From: Salmonella enterica subsp. houtenae serovar Houten
GTDB taxonomy: Bacteria > Pseudomonadota > Gammaproteobacteria > Enterobacterales > Enterobacteriaceae
Length of the DNA: 64,000 nucleotides
Assembly (NCBI GenBank): GCA_900478215.1
Contig: LS483478.1
Span: 1,240,001 to 1,304,000 of the forward strand
Direction of reading: 5' to 3'
The translations under genes and the position numbers were made by a program. Under the pieces are notes generated by a model. The model saw only the letters and a program-made list of their open reading frames with translations, searched no databases and was not told the DNA's origin. Shown here piece after piece: positions 7,844 through 22,218 of the stretch (positions are counted from its first letter, which is position 1; the number at the start of each line of letters is the position of its first letter).

Positions 7844-10057
7844 ATGAAGCTAAATAAAACTTATATAAATATCAGAGATAAATGGTGGGGACTACCGCTC
7901 ATCCTCCCTTCGATTTTACTACCTGTTTTAAGTAGCGCAAATACTTATGCGCATACCAGCACTGGAAATGTGGTTCTTTTTTACCTGCCGTTAGCTTTTA
8001 TGCTTAGCCTGATGCTCTTTTTCGGCTGGGCAGCGCTGCCGGGCATTGTGCTTGCTATCTTCTGGCGTAGATATCCGCAGACGGGGCTATATGAAACCCT
8101 TTCCGTTACGATGCACTTTATCATTACCATTGTGCTAAGCTGGGGCGGCTACCGTGTCTTTTCCCCCCGGAGAAACAATGTTTCCCACGGCGACGCCCGC
8201 TTGATGTTTCAACGAATGTTCTGGCAGGTATTTTGTTCGGCGACATTATTTCTGATAATTTACCAGTTTGCCGCTTTTGTTGGCATGTACGAAAGCAAAG
8301 CCAGCCTGATGGGGGTAACGCCTTTTAATATCAACACACTGATTAACTATCAGGCGTTACTGGTCGGCAATCTTATCGGCGTACCATTGTGCTATTTTAT
8401 TATTCGTACTCTCCGCAATCCGCTGTACCTGCGGGGGTATTATCAGCAATTAAAGCTGCAATTTGATAGTAAGGCTACTAAACAAGAGATTGTTATTTGG
8501 CTGGCCGCATTGATTGCACTGATATTTATACTGTATATGCCATTGACTGATAATAGCTCAATATTTAGTACTAACTATACGCTTTCGCTATTATTGCCGG
8601 TCATGCTGTGGGGCGCGATGCGCTATGGCTATAAATTTATTTCAATCATCTGGGCCGTCGTGCTGATTACGTCGATTCATTATTACCAGCGTTATATACC
8701 ATGGTATGCAGGCTATGATACGCAATTAGCTATTACCTCTTCGAGCTATTTGGTTTTTTCTTTTATTGTCAATTATATGGCTGTACTGGCCACGCGCCAG
8801 CGTATCGTAAGCGGTCGCGCGCGCCGGCTGGCCTATCTTGACCCAGTTGTACATCTTCCCAATTTACGTGCGCTAAATCGCGCGCTCAAAAACGCGCCCT
8901 GGTCTACGCTCTGTTTTTTACACGTACCGGGCCTGGAGCTATTGGGTAAAAATTATGGCGTTATGCTGCGCATCCAGTATAAGCAGAAGCTTTCTCACTG
9001 GATTACGCCAATGCTGGCCTCGAATGAGTGCGTGTACCAGATGTCAGGGCATGACCTGGTGCTGCGTCTTAACACAGAGTCCTATCAGCAACGTATTGAA
9101 GCGCTGGATAACCATATTAAGCAGTTTCGATTTATCTGGGACGGCCTACCGCTACAGCCGCCCGTCGGCGTGAGTTACTGTTGCGTGCGTTCCCCGGTTA
9201 GCCACCTTTACCTTCTGCTGGGAGAGTTAGGCACCAGTTCCGATCTTTCATTGACGACGAATGCGCCGGAAGATTTACAGCGGCGCGGTGCGGTAAATTT
9301 GCAGCGCGATTTGAAGGGAAGAATTGCGATGATGAACCGCCTGCAACAGGCCCTGGAACACGATCATTTTTTCCTGATGGCACAGCCTATTTCTGGTGTT
9401 CGTGGGGATGTTTACCATGAAATATTACTGCGCCTCAGAGACGAAAACGGCGACGTTATCAACCCGGACAATTTTTTACCTGTGGCGCATGAGTTTGGGT
9501 TGTCTTCCGCTATCGATCTCTGGGTAATTGAAAACACGCTGCGGTTTATGGCGGCCAGCCGGGAATATATGCCCGCGCATCGTTTTGCCATTAATTTGTC
9601 GCCAACATCGGTATGCCGCGCCCGTTTCCCTTCAGAAGTTAATCAGTTGTTTACGCAATATCAGGTTGAACCCTGGCAACTGGTTTTTGAGGTGACGGAA
9701 ACCAACTCTCTCACCAATGCTGAACAGGCGCAACTGACGCTGGGACAATTACAGCAGTTTGGCTGTCAGATAGCGATTGATGATTTTGGCACCGGCTACG
9801 CCAGCTATGCGCGGCTGAAAAACGTTAACGCCGATATTCTTAAAATTGACGGTAGTTTTATTCGCAATATAGTGTCAAACAGTCTCGATTATCAGATTGT
9901 GGCTTCTATTTGTCATTTAGCGCGCATGAAAAAAATGCAGGTCGTTGCGGAGTATGTCGAGAGCGAAGAAATACGCAGCGCAGTGCTCTCGTTGGGGATC
10001 GACTATCTTCAGGGGTATTTAATTGGCGAGCCGCAGCTATTATCTGAGGTTCAGTGA
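7844..10057 (+). CDS. pdeF: Cyclic-di-GMP phosphodiesterase PdeF (YfgF)
   Basis: 737 residues. About eight hydrophobic segments at residues 1-330 form a MASE1-type inner membrane sensor. A degenerate GGDEF domain follows (LAYLDPVVHLPNLRAL; the signature loop reads SGHDL instead of GGDEF), so no cyclase activity is expected. The C-terminal EAL domain (about 495-737) keeps catalytic landmarks: EILLR in place of EVLLR, NLSPTS, EVTETNS, DDFGTGYAS, LKIDGSFI, VAEYVE and YLQGYLIG. It should therefore hydrolyse c-di-GMP to pGpG. The E. coli counterpart is an anaerobic phosphodiesterase linked to surface remodelling and oxidative stress. It is transcribed alone and converges with ppx. Confidence 0.95.
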   Translation: MKLNKTYINIRDKWWGLPLILPSILLPVLSSANTYAHTSTGNVVLFYLPLAFMLSLMLFFGWAALPGIVLAIFWRRYPQTGLYETLSVTMHFIITIVLSWGGYRVFSPRRNNVSHGDARLMFQRMFWQVFCSATLFLIIYQFAAFVGMYESKASLMGVTPFNINTLINYQALLVGNLIGVPLCYFIIRTLRNPLYLRGYYQQLKLQFDSKATKQEIVIWLAALIALIFILYMPLTDNSSIFSTNYTLSLLLPVMLWGAMRYGYKFISIIWAVVLITSIHYYQRYIPWYAGYDTQLAITSSSYLVFSFIVNYMAVLATRQRIVSGRARRLAYLDPVVHLPNLRALNRALKNAPWSTLCFLHVPGLELLGKNYGVMLRIQYKQKLSHWITPMLASNECVYQMSGHDLVLRLNTESYQQRIEALDNHIKQFRFIWDGLPLQPPVGVSYCCVRSPVSHLYLLLGELGTSSDLSLTTNAPEDLQRRGAVNLQRDLKGRIAMMNRLQQALEHDHFFLMAQPISGVRGDVYHEILLRLRDENGDVINPDNFLPVAHEFGLSSAIDLWVIENTLRFMAASREYMPAHRFAINLSPTSVCRARFPSEVNQLFTQYQVEPWQLVFEVTETNSLTNAEQAQLTLGQLQQFGCQIAIDDFGTGYASYARLKNVNADILKIDGSFIRNIVSNSLDYQIVASICHLARMKKMQVVAEYVESEEIRSAVLSLGIDYLQGYLIGEPQLLSEVQ

Positions 10058-10058
10058 A

Positions 10059-10085
10059 GACAGACGCCGCGGCGCGGCGTCTGTC
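10059..10085. terminator. Bidirectional hairpin between pdeF and ppx
   Basis: A 12-bp perfect stem (10059-10070 with 10074-10085) with a 3-base loop starts two bases after the pdeF stop. The T run on the plus strand is poor. It lies between two convergent genes and can act on both strands. Confidence 0.65.
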
Positions 10086-10092
10086 CCACAAT

Positions 10093-13705
<3,613 letters not shown>

Positions 13706-13830
13706 TACTACCTATACTCCGTTTTATTCACGGGACACTGCCTGATGATTATGGCGAGCATCACGCGTTAGTGTCCAACTGCGCCAGAAAAATATGACAA
13801 TAAACTGATAGCATAAAGGAAGGAAAAAGA

Positions 13831-13890
13831 GTAGGGCGGATAGGCATTTATACCGCCATCCGGAAAGCAGACGTCGCCCTATCAGATGGC
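13831..13890. repeat. REP-like palindromic repeat between ppk and purN
   Basis: The stretch contains TAGGGCGGAT ... CCGCCATCCGG and, 20 bases on, TCGCCCTA. These are imperfect inverted GC-rich units with the core wording of enterobacterial REP sequences. It lies between the ppk start side and the purN stop, a usual place for such elements. Confidence 0.5.
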
Positions 13891-13893
13891 GTA

Positions 13894-14531
13894 TTATTCG
13901 TCAGACGCATAACCTTGCGGCGGCAGACGACGCCCGTCCAGCCAGGCGGCGTTATCGCGCATCTTTAGGCGCCCCTGCGCAAACCAACCGATCACCAGCG
14001 GATAAATCGCGTGTTCCTGAGTCTGTACGCGTGCGGTGATATCATCTTCGCTGTCGTCGGCAAAAACCGGTACTTTCGCCTGGAGGATGACCGGGCCGCC
14101 GTCGAGTTCGTCTGTCACGAAATGCACCGAGGTACCGTGCTCCTCATCGCCGTTTTCCAGCGCCTGGCGATGGGTATGCAACCCCGGATATTTTGGCAGC
14201 AGGGAAGGGTGAATATTCAGCAGACGCCCGTGGTAATGCGCGACAAACGCCGGACTCAGAATACGCATAAAACCGGCCAGCACAACCACATCGGGCGCAT
14301 ACGCGTCTATCTCGCGAATCAACTCGCGATCGAAGGCGTCGCGGCTGTCAAACCGATCGGCAGTCAGCGCTTTCGCCGGAACGCCGGCTTCTCTGGCGCG
14401 TTCAAGGCCGAACGCGTCGGCCTTATTGCTGAATACTGCCCTGAGGGTGCCTTTAATTTTTTTCGCTTCGCAGGCATCAATAATCGCCTGTAAATTGCTT
14501 CCGTTGCCGGAAATCAGCACCACAATATTCA

Positions 14532-14532
<1 letters not shown>
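13894..14532 (-). CDS. purN: Phosphoribosylglycinamide formyltransferase 1
   Basis: 212 residues. Transfers a formyl group from 10-formyl-THF to GAR in step 3 of purine synthesis. Substrate and catalytic motifs visible: VLISGNGSNLQAII at the N-terminus (phosphate binding), the LAGFMRILS loop, NIHPSLLPKYPG with catalytic Asn and His near 106-108, and VTDELDGGPVI with the catalytic Asp near 144. The ATG overlaps the purM stop by one base (TAATG), so translation is coupled. It is controlled through the purM promoter and PurR site. Confidence 0.97.
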
Positions 14533-15719
<1,187 letters not shown>

Positions 15720-15905
15720 TTAGTAAAAAAGAAAAGGATATCCAGCACTTGGTTTACGACATGCGGCCGAGAAAGATTGCATTCTATTAAAATTGTTAAA
15801 AATCAATATGTTGTTAGCGGCAATCACCGGTTTCAATGTGAGTGATTTATACTCACTTTTCCGCTATCAGCGCTTTTGGTTGATCCAGGTCAAGCATACA
15901 TTGTG

Positions 15906-15947
15906 TTGCGCCAGAGAGGAAAAGCGGTATAATCCGGCGATTTTTTT
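15906..15947 (+). promoter_or_regulatory. upp promoter with UTP-sensing T tract
   Basis: -35 TTGCGC (15906-15911), a 16-base spacer, and a perfect -10 TATAAT (15928-15933), followed at start distance by GA and seven Ts (15941-15947). In E. coli upp, high UTP causes reiterative U addition at such a tract and non-productive initiation. The same layout here predicts the same control by pyrimidine supply. Confidence 0.8.
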
Positions 15948-15981
15948 GTGGTTGCCAGTCATCTGAGGATAGGAGAAGAGT

Positions 15982-16608
15982 ATGAAGATCGTGGAAGTCA
16001 AACACCCACTCGTCAAACACAAGCTGGGTCTGATGCGTGAAAACGACATTAGCACTAAACGCTTTCGTGAACTCGCCTCAGAAGTAGGCAGCCTGCTGAC
16101 GTATGAAGCGACAGCCGACCTGGAAACGGAAAAAGTCACCATCGAAGGCTGGAACGGGCCGGTGGAAATTGACCAGATTAAAGGTAAAAAAATTACCGTT
16201 GTGCCGATTCTGCGTGCGGGTCTGGGCATGATGGAAGGCGTTCTGGAAAATGTACCGAGCGCGCGTATCAGCGTTGTCGGGATGTATCGTAACGAAGAGA
16301 CGCTTGAGCCAGTACCTTATTTCCAGAAACTGGTATCGAACATTGATGAACGCATGGCGCTGATCGTCGACCCGATGCTGGCGACCGGCGGTTCTGTCAT
16401 CGCAACCATCGACCTGCTGAAAAAAGCAGGTTGTAGCAGCATTAAAGTGCTGGTGCTGGTCGCCGCGCCGGAAGGCATTGCGGCGCTGGAAAAAGCGCAT
16501 CCTGACGTTGAACTGTACACCGCCTCTATCGATCAGGGGCTTAACGAGCACGGATACATTATTCCGGGGCTTGGCGATGCCGGCGATAAGATTTTTGGTA
16601 CCAAATAA
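15982..16608 (+). CDS. upp: Uracil phosphoribosyltransferase
   Basis: 208 residues. Makes UMP from uracil and PRPP in the salvage pathway. Motifs: [16 protein letters not shown] at the start, [14 protein letters not shown] (uracil-side loop), and the PRPP-binding motif [13 protein letters not shown] near residues 128-140. The tail ends in [13 protein letters not shown], where uracil contacts are made in the family. Ribosome site AGGAGAAG precedes the ATG. uraA, the uracil transporter gene, lies 87 bases downstream with a hairpin between, so transport may be partly uncoupled from salvage. Confidence 0.97.
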
Positions 16609-16622
16609 GTGAATAAATGATT

Positions 16623-16652
16623 AAAAGCCGACTTTAAGAGTCGGCTTTTTTT
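16623..16652 (+). terminator. Terminator/attenuator between upp and uraA
   Basis: An 11-bp perfect stem AAAAGCCGACT / AGTCGGCTTTT (16623-16633, 16639-16649) with a 5-base loop runs into a T tract. As upp and uraA are usually cotranscribed, this probably limits uraA expression rather than ending all transcripts. Confidence 0.8.
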
Positions 16653-16695
16653 TGAATAAAACAACCCATAACAAACACACTCAGAGGAAAACACT

Positions 16696-17985
16696 ATGAC
16701 GCGCCGTGCTATCGGGGTGAGTGAAAGACCGCCGCTTTTACAAACAATCCCGCTTAGTTTGCAGCACCTTTTCGCCATGTTTGGCGCGACCGTGCTGGTG
16801 CCAGTTCTGTTTCATATCAACCCCGCGACGGTTCTGCTGTTTAACGGTATCGGAACGTTGCTGTATCTCTTTATCTGCAAAGGTAAAATTCCTGCCTACC
16901 TGGGATCGAGCTTTGCCTTTATTTCCCCGGTATTACTGCTGTTGCCGCTGGGTTATGAAGTGGCGCTGGGCGGTTTTATTATGTGCGGCGTATTATTCTG
17001 TCTGGTCTCTTTCATCGTTAAAAAAGCGGGTACCGGCTGGCTGGATGTGATGTTCCCGCCTGCGGCAATGGGCGCAATCGTTGCCGTCATCGGTCTGGAG
17101 CTGGCTGGCGTTGCGGCGGGGATGGCCGGACTGCTGCCTGCGCAAGGGCAGTCGCCGGACACAAAAACAATTATCATCTCCATGGTCACGCTGGCGGTGA
17201 CGGTGTTCGGCTCCGTACTGTTTCGCGGTTTCCTGGCGATCATTCCGATTTTGATCGGCGTGCTGGCGGGCTATGCGCTGTCATTCGCGCTGGGGATGGT
17301 CGATACCACGCCGATTGCCCAGGCGCACTGGTTTGCGCTACCGACCTTCTATACGCCGCGTTTTGAATGGTTCGCGATCCTGACGATTTTGCCCGCGGCG
17401 TTGGTAGTGATTGCCGAGCATGTCGGTCATCTGGTGGTGACGGCGAATATCGTCAAAAAAGATCTGGTACGCGATCCCGGTTTGCACCGCTCAATGTTCG
17501 CTAACGGACTGTCGACGATCGTCTCCGGCTTCTTCGGCTCCACGCCGAATACCACCTATGGGGAAAATATTGGCGTTATGGCGATCACTCGCGTTTACAG
17601 TACCTGGGTTATCGGCGGCGCGGCGATTTTCGCCATACTGCTTTCCTGCGTCGGCAAACTGGCGGCGGCGATTCAGATTATCCCATTACCCGTAATGGGC
17701 GGCGTCTCACTGCTGCTGTACGGCGTCATCGGCGCATCGGGGATTCGCGTATTGATCGAATCGAAAGTGGACTACAACAAAGCGCAAAACCTGATCCTCA
17801 CCTCGGTGATTTTGATCATCGGCGTGAGCGGCGCGAAAGTGCATATCGGCGCGGCAGAATTGAAAGGGATGGCGCTGGCGACCATCGTCGGGATTGGCCT
17901 GAGCCTGATTTTTAAACTGATTAGCCTGTTGCGTCCGGAAGAGGTGGTGCTGGAGGCAAATGATGCGGAGTCGCCGCATCAGTAA
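16696..17985 (+). CDS. uraA: Uracil:H+ symporter UraA
   Basis: 429 residues, NCS2/NAT family, inner membrane, 14 membrane segments of the 7+7 inverted repeat fold. It imports uracil with a proton. Visible signatures: LQHLFAMFGATVLVP (TM1), LGSSFAFISPVLL (TM3), the conserved acidic site in VIAEHVGHLVVT (Glu241/His245 region of E. coli), and STPNTTYGENIGVMAITRVYS with the second conserved Glu and the NAT-like signature. Second gene of upp-uraA. The start has AGAGGAAA upstream. Confidence 0.96.
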   Translation: MTRRAIGVSERPPLLQTIPLSLQHLFAMFGATVLVPVLFHINPATVLLFNGIGTLLYLFICKGKIPAYLGSSFAFISPVLLLLPLGYEVALGGFIMCGVLFCLVSFIVKKAGTGWLDVMFPPAAMGAIVAVIGLELAGVAAGMAGLLPAQGQSPDTKTIIISMVTLAVTVFGSVLFRGFLAIIPILIGVLAGYALSFALGMVDTTPIAQAHWFALPTFYTPRFEWFAILTILPAALVVIAEHVGHLVVTANIVKKDLVRDPGLHRSMFANGLSTIVSGFFGSTPNTTYGENIGVMAITRVYSTWVIGGAAIFAILLSCVGKLAAAIQIIPLPVMGGVSLLLYGVIGASGIRVLIESKVDYNKAQNLILTSVILIIGVSGAKVHIGAAELKGMALATIVGIGLSLIFKLISLLRPEEVVLEANDAESPHQ

Positions 17986-17992
17986 CGGGTTG

Positions 17993-18013
17993 CCGGGCAG
18001 CGACGCTGCCCGG
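17993..18013 (+). terminator. Hairpin after uraA
   Basis: CCGGGCAG (17993-18000) pairs with CTGCCCGG (18006-18013) over a small loop, just after the uraA stop. No long T run follows, so part of the transcription may continue into hda. Confidence 0.55.
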
Positions 18014-18079
18014 TTCTATCTCAAGGGAATTATGTGGTAAACTCAGCGCGATTTTATGCAATCCTGGGTTGAGGTATCT

Positions 18080-18781
18080 CTGAACACACCGGCACAGCTC
18101 TCTTTGCCACTTTATCTTCCTGACGACGAAACTTTTGCAAGTTTCTGGCCGGGGGATAACGCCTCTCTACTGGCCGCGTTACAAAACGTGTTGCGCCAGG
18201 AACATAGTGGATATATCTACCTTTGGGCGCGTGAAGGCGCGGGCCGCAGCCATTTGTTGCACGCCGCCTGCGCTGAATTGTCGCAGCGTGGAGATGCGGT
18301 AGGCTACGTCCCGCTCGATAAACGCACCTGGTTCGTGCCGGAAGTGCTCGACGGTATGGAACATCTCTCGCTGGTGTGTATTGATAACATTGAGTGCGTC
18401 GCTGGCGATGAACTGTGGGAGATGGCGATCTTTGATCTCTATAACCGCATTCTGGAGTCCGGTAAGACGCGGTTATTAATCACCGGCGATCGTCCGCCAA
18501 GACAGTTAAATCTGGGCTTGCCCGATCTCGCTTCCCGTCTGGACTGGGGGCAAATCTATAAACTCCAGCCTCTTTCCGATGAAGACAAACTTCAGGCGCT
18601 ACAGTTGCGCGCCCGGCTACGGGGGTTTGAACTGCCGGAAGATGTCGGACGGTTTTTGCTCAAACGGCTCGATCGCGAAATGCGCACGCTGTTTATGACG
18701 CTGGATCAGCTCGATCATGCGTCGATCACTGCCCAGCGAAAACTGACGATCCCGTTTGTCAAAGAGATCCTGAAACTGTAA
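18080..18781 (+). CDS. hda: DnaA inactivator Hda
   Basis: 233 residues when started at CTG 18080, the start reported for E. coli hda. The alternative ATG at 18056 would add eight residues. Hda with the beta clamp stimulates ATP hydrolysis by DnaA after initiation (RIDA). The clamp-binding motif QLSLPL is at residues 5-10, which supports the short form. The AAA+ part has a Walker A variant [12 protein letters not shown], a sensor region LLITGDRPP, and an arginine-rich lid ([10 protein letters not shown]). GAGG lies 5 bases before the CTG. Confidence 0.93.
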   Translation: MNTPAQLSLPLYLPDDETFASFWPGDNASLLAALQNVLRQEHSGYIYLWAREGAGRSHLLHAACAELSQRGDAVGYVPLDKRTWFVPEVLDGMEHLSLVCIDNIECVAGDELWEMAIFDLYNRILESGKTRLLITGDRPPRQLNLGLPDLASRLDWGQIYKLQPLSDEDKLQALQLRARLRGFELPEDVGRFLLKRLDREMRTLFMTLDQLDHASITAQRKLTIPFVKEILKL

Positions 18782-18804
18782 TACGCCGCGGCGGCGTTCA
18801 GCGG

Positions 18805-19164
18805 TTAACTGAGGATGTCCAGCACCTGCTCAGGCGGTCGGCCAATACGCGCCTGACCATTCGCCACCACAATAGGGCGCTCCATCAGTTTAGGGTGTTC
18901 AACCAGCGCTTGGATCAACGCCTCTTCACTAAGCTGGCTGTCCGCCAGGTGAAGCGTCTTATAGAGATCGTCTTTCTGGCGCATCAGTTCGCGCGCGCTG
19001 GACATGCCCAACATACGCAGCAGTTCACGCACGGTGGCGGCATCGGCAGGCGTATCCAGATAAAGCACCACTTCCGGTTCCACGCCGTTGGATTTCAGCA
19101 GGTTCAGCGTGTCGCGGCTCTTCGAGCAGCGCGGGTTATGGTAGATTTTAATCGTGTCGGTCAT
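18805..19164 (-). CDS. yfgD: ArsC-family reductase-like protein YfgD
   Basis: 119 residues from ATG 19164 (AAGGAG upstream; seven residues shorter than the longest frame). Thioredoxin-fold arsenate reductase family: YHNPRCSKSRDTL places the nucleophile cysteine near residue 12, and the C-terminal ERPIVV and ARIGRPPEQVL segments carry the arginines that bind oxyanion in ArsC. No ars operon is near, and the physiological substrate is not known. It follows bepA by 39 bases on the same strand and is probably cotranscribed. Confidence 0.9.
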   Translation of the reverse strand: MTDTIKIYHNPRCSKSRDTLNLLKSNGVEPEVVLYLDTPADAATVRELLRMLGMSSARELMRQKDDLYKTLHLADSQLSEEALIQALVEHPKLMERPIVVANGQARIGRPPEQVLDILS

Positions 19165-19203
19165 GAGTTCTCCTTGTGATGCCATCCGGCTAATAAACGG
19201 CGA

Positions 19204-20667
19204 TTACATTTTCGTGTATGGCTTGAAGCGTTCCTGTAACTGGCGCAACTGGTCGATACGCGCATCGTAACGCGCCTGTTGCTGGCTGCCCAGTTTTGCC
19301 TGGGAGCTGGCGCTACTGAGTAGTGAAATAGCCTGATCCAGCCGTCCCGCCAGCGCATAACCTTCGGCGCGTGCCGCCAGCTCCTGATCGCGGTTGTTCA
19401 GCGCGGCTTCGGCCTGAGCAAGCAGATCCCAGCCGTTGCCGTCATCTTTATGGCTAAAGGTGTAGCGATTCAGAATGGTTTCCGCCGCTTTCGGCTGGCC
19501 TCCCTGGAGGTACGCATTGGCGAGGTTTAACTGCAGCACCGGATTAACGCGCAGATCGCGGGCATTTTTCAGGCGATTAATCGCGTCGTTGGCTCTTTTC
19601 TGCCCCAGGTCAATATCGGTGGCGAGGTCAAGATACCAGGCATTGTTCGGTTCCGCACTTAATAGCGGCTGCAACGTTTTGCGCGCTTCATCGTACTTGC
19701 TCGCTTCCATCGCCTGCAACGCCCGGCCATATTGCGCCGCATGTTGCTGACGCACGTTGCCTTTAGACCACTGATCCAGCAGGTCGCTGGTGAGCTGGTT
19801 ACGTCCGGAATTATACATTCCCAGGGTGCGCGCTTTGGCGAGATAGAAGTCGGCGGAAGATTGCACCACGACCGGGCGCATCTGGTTTGCGCGGTTGCGG
19901 GCATCCGCAAGGCGGCTTTCCGGCAAGGGGTGGGTGAGCAATATTTCAGGCGGGCGCGTGGAGTAACGCGCCTGGTCGAGCAGTTTTTCGAGGAAAGAGG
20001 GCATCGCCTGTGGGTCAAATCCGGCGCGTTGCAGTACCTGAATACCAATACGGTCGGCTTCTTGCTCATTTTGCTGGGTGAAACTTATCATTCCCTGGCG
20101 CGTTCCCGCCAGAGTACCGGTTAGCGCCGCCATACCGGCCTGTGGGCTGGCCATGGCCAGCAAAATGGAACCAAGCGCGCCTACCCAGGTAAGCGGCGCG
20201 CTGCGCTTTTGATCTTCCATCGCGCGCGCCAGATGGCGCTGGGTAACGTGGGAGATTTCATGCGCCATGACTGAGGCTAGTTGGCTTTCGTTATCCGCAT
20301 AGCGAAAAAGCGCCGAGTGTAGCACCACGTTGCCGCCAAAGAACGCGAAGGCGTTGATTTCGTCATTATTGATCAAGAAAAAGTGGAAGGGCGTTTTGAC
20401 GGAGTCGGCGTGCGAGACCAGCCGCATCCCCAGCGAATTAATGTATTGCACCAGCAGCGGATCGTTGATTAACGGCGCGCTGCCGCGTAGTTGGCGCACA
20501 TAAAAGTCGCCCATTTGCATCTCTTGTCCAATAGAAAGCGTGCTTCCTGCCGAGGTTCCCATATCGGGCAGCGTGTCGGCAGGGTCGGCAAATGCGGGCG
20601 CGACCTGACTGAGAGCCAATGCTGCAATGAGGGTTGCTACCAGGTTTTTTTTCAACTGCCTGAACAT
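19204..20667 (-). CDS. bepA: Periplasmic metalloprotease/chaperone BepA
   Basis: 487 residues from ATG 20667. The signal peptide ([20 protein letters not shown], cleavage after AFA) sends it to the periplasm. The M48 protease domain has [12 protein letters not shown] (HEXXH near residue 136) and the third ligand in EQEADRIG, with FFGGNVV before it. The C-terminal half is a TPR superhelix (about 310-487). BepA helps assemble LptD and other outer membrane proteins and degrades stalled forms. The frame is open to 20763, but the E. coli start and the signal peptide fix the ATG chosen. It is divergent from perM. Confidence 0.96.
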   Translation of the reverse strand: MFRQLKKNLVATLIAALALSQVAPAFADPADTLPDMGTSAGSTLSIGQEMQMGDFYVRQLRGSAPLINDPLLVQYINSLGMRLVSHADSVKTPFHFFLINNDEINAFAFFGGNVVLHSALFRYADNESQLASVMAHEISHVTQRHLARAMEDQKRSAPLTWVGALGSILLAMASPQAGMAALTGTLAGTRQGMISFTQQNEQEADRIGIQVLQRAGFDPQAMPSFLEKLLDQARYSTRPPEILLTHPLPESRLADARNRANQMRPVVVQSSADFYLAKARTLGMYNSGRNQLTSDLLDQWSKGNVRQQHAAQYGRALQAMEASKYDEARKTLQPLLSAEPNNAWYLDLATDIDLGQKRANDAINRLKNARDLRVNPVLQLNLANAYLQGGQPKAAETILNRYTFSHKDDGNGWDLLAQAEAALNNRDQELAARAEGYALAGRLDQAISLLSSASSQAKLGSQQQARYDARIDQLRQLQERFKPYTKM

Positions 20668-20874
20668 AACCTCTATCCTGTTATTTTGAGATAGCCCTTT
20701 GACCAACGCCGTGAAATATCGTTCCACGTTCCGATACTTCATCAGTGTAACTGTGATGAGCACAGACTCACTGTTTTAGTTTCCTGAATCAACGATAAAA
20801 AGCGAAGTCTTTTTTGTGCCATTTCGATACAATTCGGCATCACAATCCCGCAGTGGAGTTCTGGGAAGGGTTTT

Positions 20875-21942
20875 ATGCTCGAAATGTTAATGCAATGGTA
20901 TCGCCGTCGCTTCAGCGACCCGGAGGCGATTGCCTTGCTGGTTATTCTGGTGGCTGGTTTTAGCATCCTCTTTTTCTTTAGTGGCCTGTTAGCGCCGTTG
21001 CTGGTCGCCATCGTACTGGCCTATCTGCTGGAGTGGCCGACGGCGCGTCTGCAGGCGATTGGCTGTTCCCGACGCTGGGCAACCTCCATTGTCCTTATCC
21101 TCTTTGTCGGCATTCTGTTATTAATGGCGTTTGTGGTGATGCCGATTGCCTGGCAGCAGGGTATTTACCTGATTCGTGATATGCCCGGTATGCTGAATAA
21201 ACTGTCCGATTTTGCCGCGACCTTGCCGCGACGTTATCCGGCGCTGATGGATGCGGGCATTATTGATGCGATGGCGGAAAACATGCGTACCCGGATGCTT
21301 AACATGGGCGATTCGGTGGTGAAGTATTCGTTGGCGTCGTTGGTCGGGCTACTGACGCTGGCCGTATATCTGGTTCTGGTGCCGCTGATGGTCTTTTTCC
21401 TGGTAAAAGATAAAGAGCAGATGCTGAATGCCGTGCGCCGCGTGCTACCGCGTAATCGCGGGCTGGCGGGGCAGGTGTGGAATGAGATGAATCAGCAGAT
21501 CACCAACTATATTCGCGGAAAAGTGCTGGAGATGGTCGTGGTGGGCGTGGCGACCTGGCTGGGCTTTTTGCTGTTTGGCCTCAACTATTCGCTACTGCTG
21601 GCGGTACTGGTGGGCTTTTCAGTCCTGATCCCCTATATCGGCGCCTTTGTGGTGACCATTCCGGTGGTGGGCGTCGCGCTGTTTCAGTTTGGTCTGGGGA
21701 CGGAATTCTGGAGCTGTTTTGCCGTTTATCTGATTATTCAGGCGCTGGATGGCAATCTGTTAGTACCGGTACTTTTCTCCGAAGCGGTGAATTTGCATCC
21801 GCTGGTGATTATCCTGTCAGTGGTGATTTTCGGCGGTCTGTGGGGATTCTGGGGCGTATTTTTCGCTATTCCGCTGGCGACGCTGATTAAAGCGGTCGTC
21901 CATGCCTGGCCGGACGGTCAGGTGACGAATACCTCATCCTGA
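20875..21942 (+). CDS. perM: AI-2E family inner membrane transporter PerM
   Basis: 355 residues, close to the E. coli length. About eight membrane segments: hydrophobic runs near residues 18-55, 63-90, 150-175, 210-275 and 300-340. Family signatures are visible: LLAPLLVAIVLAYLLEWP, LVPLMVFFLVKDKE, QQITNYIRGKVLEM, LIPYIGAFVVTIPV and FWGVFFAIPLATL. It belongs to a family of putative permeases that includes TqsA; its own substrate is not established. It has a terminator of its own and is divergent from bepA. Confidence 0.93.
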   Translation: MLEMLMQWYRRRFSDPEAIALLVILVAGFSILFFFSGLLAPLLVAIVLAYLLEWPTARLQAIGCSRRWATSIVLILFVGILLLMAFVVMPIAWQQGIYLIRDMPGMLNKLSDFAATLPRRYPALMDAGIIDAMAENMRTRMLNMGDSVVKYSLASLVGLLTLAVYLVLVPLMVFFLVKDKEQMLNAVRRVLPRNRGLAGQVWNEMNQQITNYIRGKVLEMVVVGVATWLGFLLFGLNYSLLLAVLVGFSVLIPYIGAFVVTIPVVGVALFQFGLGTEFWSCFAVYLIIQALDGNLLVPVLFSEAVNLHPLVIILSVVIFGGLWGFWGVFFAIPLATLIKAVVHAWPDGQVTNTSS

Positions 21943-22048
21943 GCGGTCTGTACGAAAAGTTGTAAAGCGTGAACGGCATCATAGTGCCCTGTCGTCATTT
22001 TGTGCACTCGCGATAGGAGACAAACGCTTAGAAAGCCGATCTTTTTTT

Positions 22049-22075
22049 AATGCCGCACCACATTGCGGCATTTTT
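22049..22075 (+). terminator. Rho-independent terminator after perM
   Basis: AATGCCGCA (22049-22057) pairs perfectly with TGCGGCATT (22064-22072), followed by TTT. It stands about 105 bases after the perM stop and 145 before the regulator gene. Confidence 0.85.
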
Positions 22076-22218
22076 ATTGTTTGAACCTACAAATCTCTTC
22101 GCGTAATACGGCCAAAATTTGGTGACTTAGCCTAAGTATTCTTCTGAAAAATTCGTTAATAAGTGACATCATTGATGCGAGATTGCTTTTTTAATGTAAA
22201 GCGATAACGAAACAGGGA

